Positions 45,173 to 54,284 are shown, counted from the stretch's first letter. The stretch: 64,000 bases of DNA from Gp6-AA40 sp032156805 (GCA_032156805.1 JALDXQ010000006.1:1-64000), one strand, 5' to 3'. A program made the numbers and translations. Notes: generated by a model not told the origin, from the letters alone.

Positions 45173-47113
45173 CTACATTTCCACCTGAACGCCGAGTTCG
45201 ACGACGCGCTCAGGTGGCAGCCGGAAGAATGCCGTCGCGCGCACGGCGTTACGCGACATCACTACGAACAACTTCTCGCGCCACACGGCCATGCCCCGTT
45301 TCGCCGTGACAATGATCGTCTCGCGGCCGAGAAAGTACGTGGTGTCGTCGAGGTCCAGGTGCAGTCCCTGCTGCTGCGCCTCCAGCAACGCTTCAGGCAC
45401 GTTCGGATCTTCCATGAAGCCATACTGCAGCCGGACGTTGAACATGTCGTGTCCCAGCGGCTGCACCTGCACGCGATCCGCAGCTGACACGTGTGGCACC
45501 TGTGCGGTTGCGACCGTGAGGATGACGACACGCTCGTGGAGGACCTTGTTGTAGCGAAGATTGTGCACGAGCGCCGGCGGTGTGCCGGTCGGCTGCGCAG
45601 TCATGAAAACGGCCGTGCCGGGCACGCGCTTGGGGCGCACGGCATCGACTGTCGCCAGGAACTCGTCGACCGCAATGGCACGCGCCGTCAATCGTTCGGC
45701 GACGAGACGGCGGCCAGTTCTCCATGTCGTCATCAGGATGAACGCCGTCAACGCGACGGCGAGCGTCACCCACCCGCCCTGAAAGACCTTCAACGCGTTC
45801 GCACCAAAGAACGCCAGGTCAATCACCAGGAACAGCGCCAGCACGGCGGCCGCGGCGGGCTTCGGCCAGCGCCAGCGCTCAGTCATCACGATGTACAGCA
45901 ACATCACCGTGATCACCATGGTCAGCGTGACGGCAATACCGTACGCCGCAGCGAGGTTGCTCGATGAACCGAACCCGACCACGAGAAACACGGTGGCCAC
46001 CATCAGTGCCCAGTTCACCTGCGGGACGTAAATCTGGCCGATCTCGTGCGCCGACGTATGTTCGACGTCCAGTCGCGGCGCCAGGCCGAGCTGCATCGCC
46101 TGCCGGGTGATCGAGAACGCTCCTGATATCAACGCCTGCGACGCGATGATTGCCGCGATTGTCGCGATCACGACGAGCGGCACCAGTGCCCACGCCGGAG
46201 CCAGCTGAAAGAATGGGTTTGCCGCCTTCTCGTTCCGCAGCAACAACGCGCCCTGGCCGAGATAGTTCAGCACCAGCGACGGCAACACGAGCGCGAACCA
46301 CGCCAACCGGATCGGCTGCCTGCCGACATGGCCCATGTCGGCATACAGCGCCTCGCCGCCGGTGACAACGAGGAAGACGGCGCCGAGCACGACGAACCCT
46401 GTCACGCCGTTACTCTCGAAGAACGCGATCGCATGGCGTGGATCGAAAGCGCTGAGCACGACCGGCTCTCGCACGATCCACGAGAGGCCAAGCCCGGCAA
46501 TCGTCACGAACCACACGATGACGATCGGCCCGAAGAATCCACCGACGCGGTGAGTCCCGTATCTCTGGATGACGAACAAGCCCACCAGGATGCTGACCGT
46601 GAGCGGCACCACGTAGGGTCGAAACAGCGGCGTCACGACCTCCATGCCCTCGACCGCGCTCAGCACGGAAATAGCCGGAGTGATCATGCCGTCGCCATAG
46701 AGCAGCGCAGTTCCGAAGATGCCCAGGGCAATCAGGACCGGCCGGCCAACGGCCAGCCGCGCGGTCACGCCACGTTCGCCCTTGCGGCCGGGCACCAGTG
46801 CCGTCAACGCCAGAATCCCACCCTCGCCCTGGTTGTCCGCACGCAGGACGAGCGCGACGTACTTGAACGAGATGACGAGGACGAGCGCGTAGATGATCAA
46901 CGACAGCACGCCGAGGACGTTCGCGTCCGTGGGCGGGATGGGACGGAAACCGAAGAAGCACTCTCGCAGCGCGTACAACGGGCTGGTTCCGATGTCGCCA
47001 TACACGACACCTAATGCGGTCAACGTCAGCGGCAGGAGGCGGCTAGTGGGGCCGGAAGCGTGTGCAGCGATCCGAGGTGCAGCAGGTGCGGAAGCCGTAA
47101 GGGAATCAGACAA
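45173..47113 (-). CDS. kup: Kup potassium uptake permease
   Basis: This 646-residue inner membrane protein has about twelve helices. It opens with the family signature LTALGVVYGDIGTSPLYALR and carries ALTALVPGRKG and GDGMITPAISVLSAVEG. The C-terminal ~200 residues form the cytoplasmic tail. Kup carries K+ with protons and serves as low-affinity uptake. The start is TTG at 47113, since a stop lies three codons upstream and no ATG or GTG occurs before the first helix; GAAGGTGG touches the TTG. GATAAT ends 8 nt before the start, so a leaderless or very short-leader transcript is possible. It is divergent from a KdpD-type kinase with a 119-bp shared control region. Confidence 0.93.
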   Translation of the reverse strand: MSDSLTASAPAAPRIAAHASGPTSRLLPLTLTALGVVYGDIGTSPLYALRECFFGFRPIPPTDANVLGVLSLIIYALVLVISFKYVALVLRADNQGEGGILALTALVPGRKGERGVTARLAVGRPVLIALGIFGTALLYGDGMITPAISVLSAVEGMEVVTPLFRPYVVPLTVSILVGLFVIQRYGTHRVGGFFGPIVIVWFVTIAGLGLSWIVREPVVLSAFDPRHAIAFFESNGVTGFVVLGAVFLVVTGGEALYADMGHVGRQPIRLAWFALVLPSLVLNYLGQGALLLRNEKAANPFFQLAPAWALVPLVVIATIAAIIASQALISGAFSITRQAMQLGLAPRLDVEHTSAHEIGQIYVPQVNWALMVATVFLVVGFGSSSNLAAAYGIAVTLTMVITVMLLYIVMTERWRWPKPAAAAVLALFLVIDLAFFGANALKVFQGGWVTLAVALTAFILMTTWRTGRRLVAERLTARAIAVDEFLATVDAVRPKRVPGTAVFMTAQPTGTPPALVHNLRYNKVLHERVVILTVATAQVPHVSAADRVQVQPLGHDMFNVRLQYGFMEDPNVPEALLEAQQQGLHLDLDDTTYFLGRETIIVTAKRGMAVWREKLFVVMSRNAVRATAFFRLPPERVVELGVQVEM

Positions 47114-47121
47114 CCACCTTC

Positions 47122-47127
47122 ATTATC
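47122..47127 (-). promoter_or_regulatory. Candidate -10 of kup
   Basis: GATAAT on the minus strand ends 8 nt before the TTG start of kup. No good -35 is visible 17 bp further up. Confidence 0.35.
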
Positions 47128-47160
47128 GAGCGTCGCTCGCTCCGAGTCGCTGGCGAGCGG

Positions 47161-47185
47161 GTCGTACTTATGAACTTTTTACGAC
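47161..47185. promoter_or_regulatory. Dyad between kup and the KdpD-type kinase
   Basis: GTCGTA and TACGAC are perfect inverted arms around a 13-bp AT-rich core (CTTATGAACTTTT). It lies midway between two divergent potassium genes and is a good place for a shared regulator to bind. Confidence 0.4.
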
Positions 47186-47232
47186 TTTCTATGCCGAGCT
47201 GCCGCAGTGTCAGCACTTTCGCCTGATGGACA

Positions 47233-48744
47233 ATGGATAAGGTGTCTGTGCGTCTCGTGTGGATGCGTGACCTCACAATTGTGATTGCCGGCCTCGCTGC
47301 ACTCGTCGCGACCGCGATGGTGCTTCGCGAGTTACCTGACATCAGCCCCACCACCGTTGCCCTGGCCTTCCTGCTGGTCGTCCTTGGCACGGCAACCATT
47401 GGCCGCCTGCCGGCGGCGATTGTCGTGTCGATCGCGGCAATGCTGGCGCTCAACTTCCTCTTCCTGCCGCCGGTAGGCGCGTTCACGATTGCGGATCCTC
47501 AGAACTGGATCGCTTTATTCGCATTTCTCGTGGTGGCGGTCATCGCGAGCAATCTGTCGACGGCGGCACAGGCGCGGACACGTGAGGCCATCGCGCGCCG
47601 CAACGAGGTGACGCGACTCTTCGATCTGACTCGAGACGTGCTGCTGACGACTGAGACGATCGGCGCCATCGAGGCTTTGGCGCGGCAGGTGGCACGGCGA
47701 TTCGAGTTGTCGCGCATCGCCATTTGCCTGCCGGTCGACACCGGTTGGCGAGTGCATCAAGGCGGGGCCGATGACGTCAGCGTCAACACGGATGCGTTGA
47801 ACATGGCTCTGGCGCGAGCCCGCGGCATCGTCGAGTTCGATGCCCGTCAGCGCGCCTACGGTGGCCACGTTCGAATGAGCGATGACGTCTCGATCGTTCC
47901 GCTCCGTCACGGCACCAAGGCGATCGGCTTGCTGGCGGCGTCCTCGTCAACGATCGACATCGGCACGCTTGACGCGTTGGCGGGTGTGGTGGCGATCGCG
48001 ATCGAGCGAGCGCAGTTCATGGCGGATCGGGACGCCGCGGAGCTCGTGCGCCAGAAGGCTGACCTCGCAGCGGCGCTCCTCGCGTCACTCAGTCACGATC
48101 TGAGGACTCCACTGACGGCCATCAAGGCCGCCGTGGAGAACCTGCGAGGCGACCTGCCTCCCTCCGAGCGCCGCGAGCAGGCACGGGCGGCCGCCGCCGA
48201 ACTCGACCGGCTCACGCGCCTGTTCCAGGACATCCTCGACATGGCGCGCATCGACGCGGCGGCCATCCGTGTCGACCGTCAGTGGGTCACGGCCGCTGAC
48301 GTGGTCGATGCCGCGTGCGCGCAGGTCAGGCACGCACTCGACGGGCACGCCCTGCGGATCGATGCCAATGCCGACATGGAGGCGCACATCGATCCGCGCC
48401 TTGCATCGGTGGCACTGTCGCATGTCGTCGAGAATGCCGCTCAGTATTCGGCGGCCGACCGCGAGATCGTCGTGCGGGGCCACATCGAGAACGACGGCCT
48501 GCATGTGTCGGTCACCGATCAGGGGCCCGGGCTCGATCCCGGCGAACTCGAACACCTGTTCGAACGCTTCTACCGAGGCCGCACGGCACGCAAGACGACG
48601 TTCGGCACCGGCATGGGGCTGTCGATCACGCGCGGCCTGCTGGCCGCAGCCAGTGGACGGATCTGGGCGGAGAACGTGCCAGGCGGCGCACGCTTCTCAC
48701 TCGTGATTCCCGGTGCCGTACGCACGGTGGCCGTACCACAGTAG
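47233..48744 (+). CDS. kdpD: KdpD C-terminal-type sensor kinase (DUF4118-GAF-HisKA-HATPase)
   Basis: This 503-residue kinase matches only the second half of KdpD. Residues 12-110 are the four-helix DUF4118 membrane domain (LTIVIAGLAALVATAMVL, ALAFLLVVLGTATIGRL, LNFLFLPPVGAFTIADPQNW). A GAF-like domain follows (135-270), then HisKA with His in SLSHDLRTPLTAIKA near 287 and the ATPase (N box HVVENAAQYS, G1 VTDQGPGLDPGE, G2 GTGMGLSITRGLL). The usual N-terminal KdpD ATP-binding domain and UspA domain are absent here and are encoded separately at 54.3 kb. It should phosphorylate the KdpE product, whose gene begins 2 bp after its stop. It is divergent from kup. The ATG at 47233 and a GTG at 47242 are both possible starts. 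Confidence 0.9.
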   Translation: MDKVSVRLVWMRDLTIVIAGLAALVATAMVLRELPDISPTTVALAFLLVVLGTATIGRLPAAIVVSIAAMLALNFLFLPPVGAFTIADPQNWIALFAFLVVAVIASNLSTAAQARTREAIARRNEVTRLFDLTRDVLLTTETIGAIEALARQVARRFELSRIAICLPVDTGWRVHQGGADDVSVNTDALNMALARARGIVEFDARQRAYGGHVRMSDDVSIVPLRHGTKAIGLLAASSSTIDIGTLDALAGVVAIAIERAQFMADRDAAELVRQKADLAAALLASLSHDLRTPLTAIKAAVENLRGDLPPSERREQARAAAAELDRLTRLFQDILDMARIDAAAIRVDRQWVTAADVVDAACAQVRHALDGHALRIDANADMEAHIDPRLASVALSHVVENAAQYSAADREIVVRGHIENDGLHVSVTDQGPGLDPGELEHLFERFYRGRTARKTTFGTGMGLSITRGLLAAASGRIWAENVPGGARFSLVIPGAVRTVAVPQ

Positions 48745-48746
48745 CG

Positions 48747-49433
48747 ATGTCTCAGCGCATCCTCATCGTCGATGACGAGCCGAACATCGTGGCGACGGTC
48801 TCGCCACTCCTGCGGGCACGCGGATATGACGTGCTCTCCGCAGTGAGCGGCAGGGCCGGTCTCGAGGCAGTCGAGCGGGACAAGCCGGACCTGGTGGTGC
48901 TCGACCTGGGTCTTCCTGACCTCGATGGCGTCGAGGTCTGCCGTGAAGTCCGGCAGAACTCGAACGTCCCCATCCTGGTCCTGTCTGCGCGCGGTGCGGA
49001 GGGCGACAAGGTCGCGGCCCTCGATGCGGGCGCCGATGACTACGTGACGAAGCCGTTTGGCGCGGAGGAACTGCTGGCGCGAATCCGTGCCGCGCTGCGC
49101 CGCGCTGATGCGCCGTCTACACCAGCCGGCGTCCTCGTCCGCGGCGGCCTGGTGATCGATCGAGATCGATTTCGGGTGCTGAAGGACGGCGAAGAGGTTC
49201 GTCTCACACCAAAGGAATTCGAGCTGCTCACCTACTTCGCACAACACCCCGGCCGGGTGCTGACCCATCGCGCCATTCTCAAGGCGATCTGGGGACCGCA
49301 CGCGGCAGGGCAGCCGGAGCACCTGCGCGTGCTGGTCGGGGCGCTCAGGAAGAAGATCGAACTTAATCCATCCTCACCGAAGTACATCCTCACCGAGCCG
49401 TGGGTGGGATATCGATTCGCTGACCTGAGTTAA
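48747..49433 (+). CDS. kdpE: KdpE-type response regulator
   Basis: This 228-residue OmpR/PhoB-class regulator has a receiver domain (1-120) with acidic pocket VDDEPN, phospho-acceptor Asp in VVLDLGLPDLDG and Lys in VTKPFG. A winged-helix DNA-binding domain follows (130-226), with LTPKEFELLTYFAQHPGRVL and the wing phrase ILTEPWVGYRF that is typical of KdpE. It should activate the Kdp pump genes at low K+. The gene begins at ATG 48747, 2 bp behind the kinase stop. Low-complexity repeats follow, then the convergent kdpB. Confidence 0.9.
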   Translation: MSQRILIVDDEPNIVATVSPLLRARGYDVLSAVSGRAGLEAVERDKPDLVVLDLGLPDLDGVEVCREVRQNSNVPILVLSARGAEGDKVAALDAGADDYVTKPFGAEELLARIRAALRRADAPSTPAGVLVRGGLVIDRDRFRVLKDGEEVRLTPKEFELLTYFAQHPGRVLTHRAILKAIWGPHAAGQPEHLRVLVGALRKKIELNPSSPKYILTEPWVGYRFADLS

Positions 49434-49435
49434 TG

Positions 49436-49506
49436 GAGGTTGCGGAAGACGCAACGGAGGTTGCGGAGGACGCGGATCGCCACGGAGGCGCGAAGACACG
49501 GAGGGA
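49436..49506. repeat. GGAGGTTGCGGA(A/G)GACGC low-complexity repeat
   Basis: Words of the type GGAGGTTGCGGAAGACGC, GGAGGTTGCGGAGGACGC and CACGGAGGCGCGAAGACA run in tandem behind kdpE. There is no coding sense. No standard terminator is seen between the convergent kdpE and kdpB. Confidence 0.5.
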
Positions 49507-49588
49507 CGTGACGCGGGCGGCGCCGGCCTTCGGCCGGCCGATGATCGAGTGCCATGGCCTGCAAAACGCAAGCCCACACGACTGAACG

Positions 49589-51628
49589 TCACGCCAACCC
49601 CACCGTCACGAGCACGAGGTCGATCGCCTTGATGCCGATGAACGGCAGCAGCACGCCACCCGCCCCATAGATCAACAGGTGACGCCGCAGGATCGCAGCA
49701 GCGCCAAGCGGCTTATAGGAAATCCCCCGCAGCGCGAGTGGAATGAGCGCGATGATGATCATCGCGTTGAAGATCACCGCCGACAGGATCGCGGACTGCG
49801 GCGTCGCCAACTGCATCACATTCAGCACGTTCAGCTGCGGGAACGCGATGATGAACATCGCCGGGATGATCGCGAAGTATTTCGCGACGTCGTTGGCAAT
49901 CGAGAAGGTCGTCAGCGCACCGCGCGTCATCAGCAGCTGCTTGCCGATCTCCACAATCTCGATCAGTTTCGTCGGGTTCGAGTCGAGGTCGACCATGTTG
50001 CCCGCTTCCTTGGCGGCCATGGTGCCCGTATTCATGGCCACGCCGACGTCTGCCTGGGCCAGAGCGGGAGCGTCGTTGGTGCCGTCGCCTGTCATCGCCA
50101 CCATGCGTCCGTCCGCCTGCTCGCTTCGAATCAGCTTCAGCTTGTCTTCCGGTGTCGCCTCGGCCATGAAGTCGTCGACACCAGCCTCAGAGGCGATCGC
50201 GGCGGCGGTCAGCGGGTTGTCGCCAGTAATCATCACCGTTTTGATACCCATCGCCCGCAAATGCGCAAACCGGTCGCGAATCCCGCCTTTGACGATATCC
50301 TTCAGCTGAACCACGCCGAGTACGCGGCCGTTCTCCGCGACGGCGAGCGGTGTCCCACCTTCCCTGGCAATGCGCTCGACCTGCGCCTTCACTTCCGGCG
50401 GCACGGAAGCACCTCCCTCGCGGACGAGGCGTTCGATCGCGTCGTAGGCCCCCTTGCGGATCGTGCGGCCGTTGAAGTCGACCCCGGACATACGCGTGTG
50501 CGCCGAGAACGGCACGAAGACCGCCTCGTGTGCCGCGAGCTCGCGGCCGCGGATGCCGAACCTCTCTTTCGCGAGCACGACAATCGAGCGCCCCTCCGGC
50601 GTCTCGTCCGCCAGCGAGGCGAGCTGGGCGGCGTCGGCCAGCGTCGCATCGCTCACCCCCGGTGCAGGTCGGAAGTCGGTTGCCTGGCGGTTGCCGAGCG
50701 TGATCGTTCCGGTCTTGTCGAGCAGCAGCGTATCCACGTCGCCGGCGGCCTCAACCGAGCGTCCCGACATCGCCAGCACGTTGTGCTGTACCAGCCGATC
50801 CATGCCGGCAATCCCGATAGCGGATATCAACGCACCGATCGTCGTTGGAATCAGGCACACGAGCAGTGCGATGAGCACCGGGATTGCGATCTCTGTTCCG
50901 GCATAGCGGGCAAACGGCTCGAGCGTGACCACCACGAGAAGGAAGACGAGCGTCAGCACCGCTAGCAGGATGTTCAGCGCGATCTCGTTGGGCGTTTTCT
51001 GGCGCTCGGCGCCCTCGACGAGCGCGATCATCCGATCGAGGAAGGTCTCGCCGGGGTTCGAGGTGATCCTGATGACCAGCCCGTCCGAGAGCACCCGGGT
51101 GCCCCCGGTCACTCCCGAACGATCGCCACCCGCTTCACGAATCACCGGCGCCGATTCGCCGGTGATTGCCGACTCGTCGACGCTGGCCACACCTTCGACA
51201 ATCTCTCCGTCACCGGGAACCATCTGCCCTGCCTCGACACGAACGATGTCGCCGGCGCGAAGACGGCTGGCAATGACGCTCTCGCTGCTGCCATCGACCA
51301 GGCGCACCGCGGTCGTTTCCGTTCTTGCCTGTCTGAGCGTCGCCGCCTGCGCCTTGCCTCGTCCTTCAGCCATCGCTTCGGCGAAGTTCGCAAACAGCAC
51401 GGTGAACCAGAGCCAGAACGCCACTTGCCCCGTGAACAGCGGCTGACCGGCCCCGCTCATGAGCTCGTGGATCCAGGCCATCGTCGTCACTAGGCTCCCC
51501 ACCTCGACGATGAACATGACGGGGTTCTTGATTTGCACCCGTGGATCCAGCTTGCGGAAGGATTCGATGATCGCCGGTTGGACGATGTTGGAATCCCATA
51601 TCGAAATCGTGCGTGCGCGTTCAGCCAT
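49589..51628 (-). CDS. kdpB: Potassium-transporting P-type ATPase catalytic subunit KdpB
   Basis: This 679-residue P-type ATPase is of normal KdpB length. The phosphorylation site is LLLDKTGTITLGNRQA near residue 301. It also has TGESAPV near 152, the KGAYD nucleotide-binding region, and the hinge TGDGTNDAPALAQADVGVAM near 512. It couples ATP hydrolysis to K+ entry through KdpA. The start is ATG 51628, 15 nt behind GGAG, where the family-typical WDSNIVQPAIIESFRKLDP follows; a longer reading to 51721 would overlap kdpC. It is the last gene of the operon, after kdpC, whereas in the usual kdpFABC order it precedes kdpC. Confidence 0.95.
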   Translation of the reverse strand: MAERARTISIWDSNIVQPAIIESFRKLDPRVQIKNPVMFIVEVGSLVTTMAWIHELMSGAGQPLFTGQVAFWLWFTVLFANFAEAMAEGRGKAQAATLRQARTETTAVRLVDGSSESVIASRLRAGDIVRVEAGQMVPGDGEIVEGVASVDESAITGESAPVIREAGGDRSGVTGGTRVLSDGLVIRITSNPGETFLDRMIALVEGAERQKTPNEIALNILLAVLTLVFLLVVVTLEPFARYAGTEIAIPVLIALLVCLIPTTIGALISAIGIAGMDRLVQHNVLAMSGRSVEAAGDVDTLLLDKTGTITLGNRQATDFRPAPGVSDATLADAAQLASLADETPEGRSIVVLAKERFGIRGRELAAHEAVFVPFSAHTRMSGVDFNGRTIRKGAYDAIERLVREGGASVPPEVKAQVERIAREGGTPLAVAENGRVLGVVQLKDIVKGGIRDRFAHLRAMGIKTVMITGDNPLTAAAIASEAGVDDFMAEATPEDKLKLIRSEQADGRMVAMTGDGTNDAPALAQADVGVAMNTGTMAAKEAGNMVDLDSNPTKLIEIVEIGKQLLMTRGALTTFSIANDVAKYFAIIPAMFIIAFPQLNVLNVMQLATPQSAILSAVIFNAMIIIALIPLALRGISYKPLGAAAILRRHLLIYGAGGVLLPFIGIKAIDLVLVTVGLA

Positions 51629-51674
51629 GGTCGCCGTCGCTCCGAGCTGCCCCTGGGAAAGCCCAGTGACGCCG

Positions 51675-52286
51675 CTACTCCACCCTCGTACTGAGACCAG
51701 GTGAGGGCGGCAGTGGCACACCGGCGGCTTCGTCGAGCGCCAGGTTGAGCTCCAGCACGTTCACCCGCGCGCGACCGAGAAAGCCGAACGTTGGCGCCTC
51801 GGTGTGCGCCGCGATCAGTTCACGCACGCGCCTCACGTCCAGCTTGCGAGTGGCGGCGACCCGCGCCGCCTGCAGATCCGCGGCGCTTGGTGGAATGTGA
51901 GGATCCATGCCGCCGCCGCTCGCCGTCACCATCTCTGACGGGACCTGGCCGGCCGTCACGCCTTCCTGCTTCATGATGGCGGCGAGCCGCTCCTGCACCA
52001 GCTTCAAGTGATCCGGGTTGGACGGTCCGTAGTTGCTGCCGCCGGTGGAGGCCGCGTTGTAGTCCACTGCCGACGGTCGTGGTTGGAAATATTCGGGCCG
52101 CGTAAATTTCTGTCCGATCAGGCGCGAGCCGACGATCGTGCCGTCCGTCCGCCGGATCAGGCTCCCTTCGGCCTGCGACGAGAACACCACCTGTCCGACC
52201 CCCCACAGCAGGACGTGATACACGCCGCCGACGAGCACCATCGTCACCAGGGTGAAGAGAATGGCCTGCTTGAATTCGTTGAACAT
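51675..52286 (-). CDS. kdpC: Kdp ATPase subunit KdpC
   Basis: This 203-residue protein has one N-terminal membrane helix (AILFTLVTMVLVGGVYHVLL) and the periplasmic KdpC motifs. These are GSRLIGQKF, YFQPRPSAVDYNAASTGGSN, MVTASGGGMDPHI and a final VNVLELNLALDE close to the family C-terminus. KdpC stabilises the KdpAB complex. The ATG at 52286 is preceded by AGGGATGACGAC as a ribosome site. It lies between kdpA (33 bp upstream) and kdpB (47 bp downstream), so the gene order is kdpA-kdpC-kdpB, unlike kdpA-kdpB-kdpC of the well-known operons. The reading frame runs open far upstream, but that part is a shadow of kdpA. Confidence 0.93.
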   Translation of the reverse strand: MFNEFKQAILFTLVTMVLVGGVYHVLLWGVGQVVFSSQAEGSLIRRTDGTIVGSRLIGQKFTRPEYFQPRPSAVDYNAASTGGSNYGPSNPDHLKLVQERLAAIMKQEGVTAGQVPSEMVTASGGGMDPHIPPSAADLQAARVAATRKLDVRRVRELIAAHTEAPTFGFLGRARVNVLELNLALDEAAGVPLPPSPGLSTRVE

Positions 52287-52318
52287 GTCGTCATCCCTGG
52301 CGAGTCCGTGACGTTCCC

Positions 52319-54028
52319 TTACCTGAGAGTCAGGTACTCCGCAATCGGACCCAACACGGCAACCGGCATGAACATCAACAGGCCCAGAATCACGATCACC
52401 GACCACAACGTGATTGCGAACGTTGCGCTGTCGGCACGCAGCGATCCGGCGGTTTCCGGCGCCGCTGGTTTGGCCGCGAGCGATCCTGCCAGCGCCAGCG
52501 GCGCGATGATCGGTATGTAGCGTGACAGCAGCATCACCAGCCCGCACGCGATGTTCCAGAACGGCGTGTTGTCCCCCAGCCCTTCGAAGCCCGATCCGTT
52601 GTTGGCGGCCGCCGATGTGAACTCGTAGAGCATCTCCGAGAAGCCGTGCGGTCCCGGGTTCTTCAGCCACGCCAGCGCTGGGCCGGGATCCGACGTCGTC
52701 GCCCACAGGTAGCAGGCGATGGCCGTTGGCACCAGGATGGCGAGCGGGTGCCACAGCAGTGCGAGACTGGCCAGCTTGACTTCCCTGGCCTCCACTTTCT
52801 TGCCCAGGAACTCCGGCGTACGACCGATCATCATGCCCGCCACGAACACTGCGACGATCACGAAGATCAACATGTTGATGAAGCCAACGCCGACGCCACC
52901 GAAGATGTTGTTGAGCCACATGCCAATCAGCGGCATCAAGCCCCCCAGCGGTGTCAGCGAATCGTGCATGGAATTGACCGACCCGTTCGACGTGACCGTC
53001 GTGGTCACCGCCCACAGGGCCGACAACCCGGCGCCGAAACGCACCTCTTTGCCTTCCATCGAGCCGGTGGCCTGATCCACGCCCATGCGCGCGATCGCCG
53101 GGTTCCCGCTGGCCTCCTGTGCAACGCCGAAGACGACCATCGGCAGGTAGATCGCCAGCATCGTTGCAAAGATGACGACGGCAAGTTTCCGCCTTCCGGT
53201 CATGTAGCCGAGCATGACGATCATCGACATCGGGATGATCGTGATCGACCACGTCTCGATGAAGTTTGAAAGCGGCGTCGGGTTCTCGTACGGGTGCGTC
53301 GAGTTCGGGCCGAAGTAGCCACCGCCGTTGGTCCCAAGCTGCTTGATCGAGACGACGCCTGCCGTCACACCCCGCGCGATCGCCTGCTCGCCTCCTTCGA
53401 CGCTGGTCGCCTTTGCCGCGGGTGCGAAGGTCTGCGGTGTGCCCTGCCACATCATCAACAGCGAGACGAACAGCGCCAGCGGCAGGAAGAGCCGGACCGT
53501 GGCGCGCGTCAGGTCGACATAGAAGTTGCCCAGCGCCTGCAGACGGTTGTTCGCCAGGCCGCGCATGATGGCGACCGCCGCCGCAACACCGGTCCCCGCG
53601 GTCACGAACTGGAGGAAGGAGATCACGAACATCTGCGACAGGTACGAGAGGCCGGTCTCACCAGCGTAGTGCTGCAAGTTGGTGTTCGTCACGAAGCTCG
53701 AAATCGTGTTGAACGCGAGCGTCGGCTCCATGTTCCCGATGTGATCGGGATTGAGCGGCAGATACTGCTGGAGCGTCACGATCGTCCAGGTGGCCAACCA
53801 CATGAATACGTTCGAGATCAGGAGCGAGAACGAATAACGCTTCCAGTTCTGCTGATCATCCGGATCGGCGCCGATCAGGCGCAGCACGAGGTGCTCGAGC
53901 GGCAGGAAGACCGGGTCGAGCCAGGTCCGCCGCCCGGTGAAGACCCGATACATGTAGCCGCCGAGCAGCGTGCTCGTGGCGATGGTGAACAGGATCGTGA
54001 AGGCAACCGCAAGGTATTCGGTGGCCAT
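52319..54028 (-). CDS. kdpA: Kdp potassium channel-like subunit KdpA
   Basis: This 569-residue inner membrane protein has about ten helices. It belongs to the K+ channel-like superfamily with four pore loops. Clear markers are the selectivity-filter stretch TNGGGYFGPNSTHPYENPT, the later loop AAANNGSGFEGL and the start MATEYLAVAFTILF. Length matches the family. KdpA selects K+ and passes it to KdpB. It starts 6 bp behind the stop of the 26-codon kdpF and is followed by kdpC. Confidence 0.95.
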   Translation of the reverse strand: MATEYLAVAFTILFTIATSTLLGGYMYRVFTGRRTWLDPVFLPLEHLVLRLIGADPDDQQNWKRYSFSLLISNVFMWLATWTIVTLQQYLPLNPDHIGNMEPTLAFNTISSFVTNTNLQHYAGETGLSYLSQMFVISFLQFVTAGTGVAAAVAIMRGLANNRLQALGNFYVDLTRATVRLFLPLALFVSLLMMWQGTPQTFAPAAKATSVEGGEQAIARGVTAGVVSIKQLGTNGGGYFGPNSTHPYENPTPLSNFIETWSITIIPMSMIVMLGYMTGRRKLAVVIFATMLAIYLPMVVFGVAQEASGNPAIARMGVDQATGSMEGKEVRFGAGLSALWAVTTTVTSNGSVNSMHDSLTPLGGLMPLIGMWLNNIFGGVGVGFINMLIFVIVAVFVAGMMIGRTPEFLGKKVEAREVKLASLALLWHPLAILVPTAIACYLWATTSDPGPALAWLKNPGPHGFSEMLYEFTSAAANNGSGFEGLGDNTPFWNIACGLVMLLSRYIPIIAPLALAGSLAAKPAAPETAGSLRADSATFAITLWSVIVILGLLMFMPVAVLGPIAEYLTLR

Positions 54029-54034
54029 GGCGCC

Positions 54035-54115
54035 TCAGAACTTCTCCGGGCGCAGCATCGCGTACACCAGGTACACACACGCTGCAACGCTCAGCAACAA
54101 CGAGATCGCAGTCAT
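54035..54115 (-). CDS. kdpF: KdpF small membrane peptide
   Basis: A 26-residue peptide starts at ATG 54115 (MTAISLLLSVAACVYL), is one hydrophobic helix and ends in the KdpF-typical LVYAMLRPEKF. KdpF sits in lipid contact between KdpA and KdpB and steadies the complex. It lies 6 bp before kdpA. It is too short for most automatic gene callers. Confidence 0.88.
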   Translation of the reverse strand: MTAISLLLSVAACVYLVYAMLRPEKF

Positions 54116-54146
54116 GAACACCACTCACAAGAACGGCTCGCGGCCG

Positions 54147-54230
54147 CTACACGCGCTCACACAACACGACGAAGCCAATCATGGCGAGGAACGTCATCAG
54201 AGCCAGTACCACCATTCCAATCGTGATCAT
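54147..54230 (-). CDS. Second small membrane peptide at the head of the kdp operon
   Basis: A 27-codon frame begins at ATG 54230 behind an AGGGGACGGA ribosome site. It encodes one hydrophobic helix (MITIGMVVLALMTFLAMIGF) and ends VVLCERV. It lies 31 bp upstream of kdpF on the same strand. I recall similar single-helix peptides ending in a (C/F)(D/E)R(L/V) tail ahead of kdpF in other genomes, usually unannotated. A role as an accessory subunit or regulator of the pump is an inference; the strong ribosome site and the position are what support it. Confidence 0.6.
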   Translation of the reverse strand: MITIGMVVLALMTFLAMIGFVVLCERV

Positions 54231-54284
54231 TCCGTCCCCTGCGTGATGGCGAACCCGATGCCATCGGTCTCATCATGCGCGCGC

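Noticed and set aside
52287..53450. Long upstream extension of the KdpC frame
   Set aside because: It lies wholly inside kdpA in another frame and has Arg/Asp/His-rich, low-order composition; KdpC has its own start and ribosome site at 52286.
51675..54028. Missing kdpC
   Set aside because: At first sight kdpB follows kdpA with no KdpC between standard calls, but KdpC is present at 51675-52286 in the tail of a longer frame.
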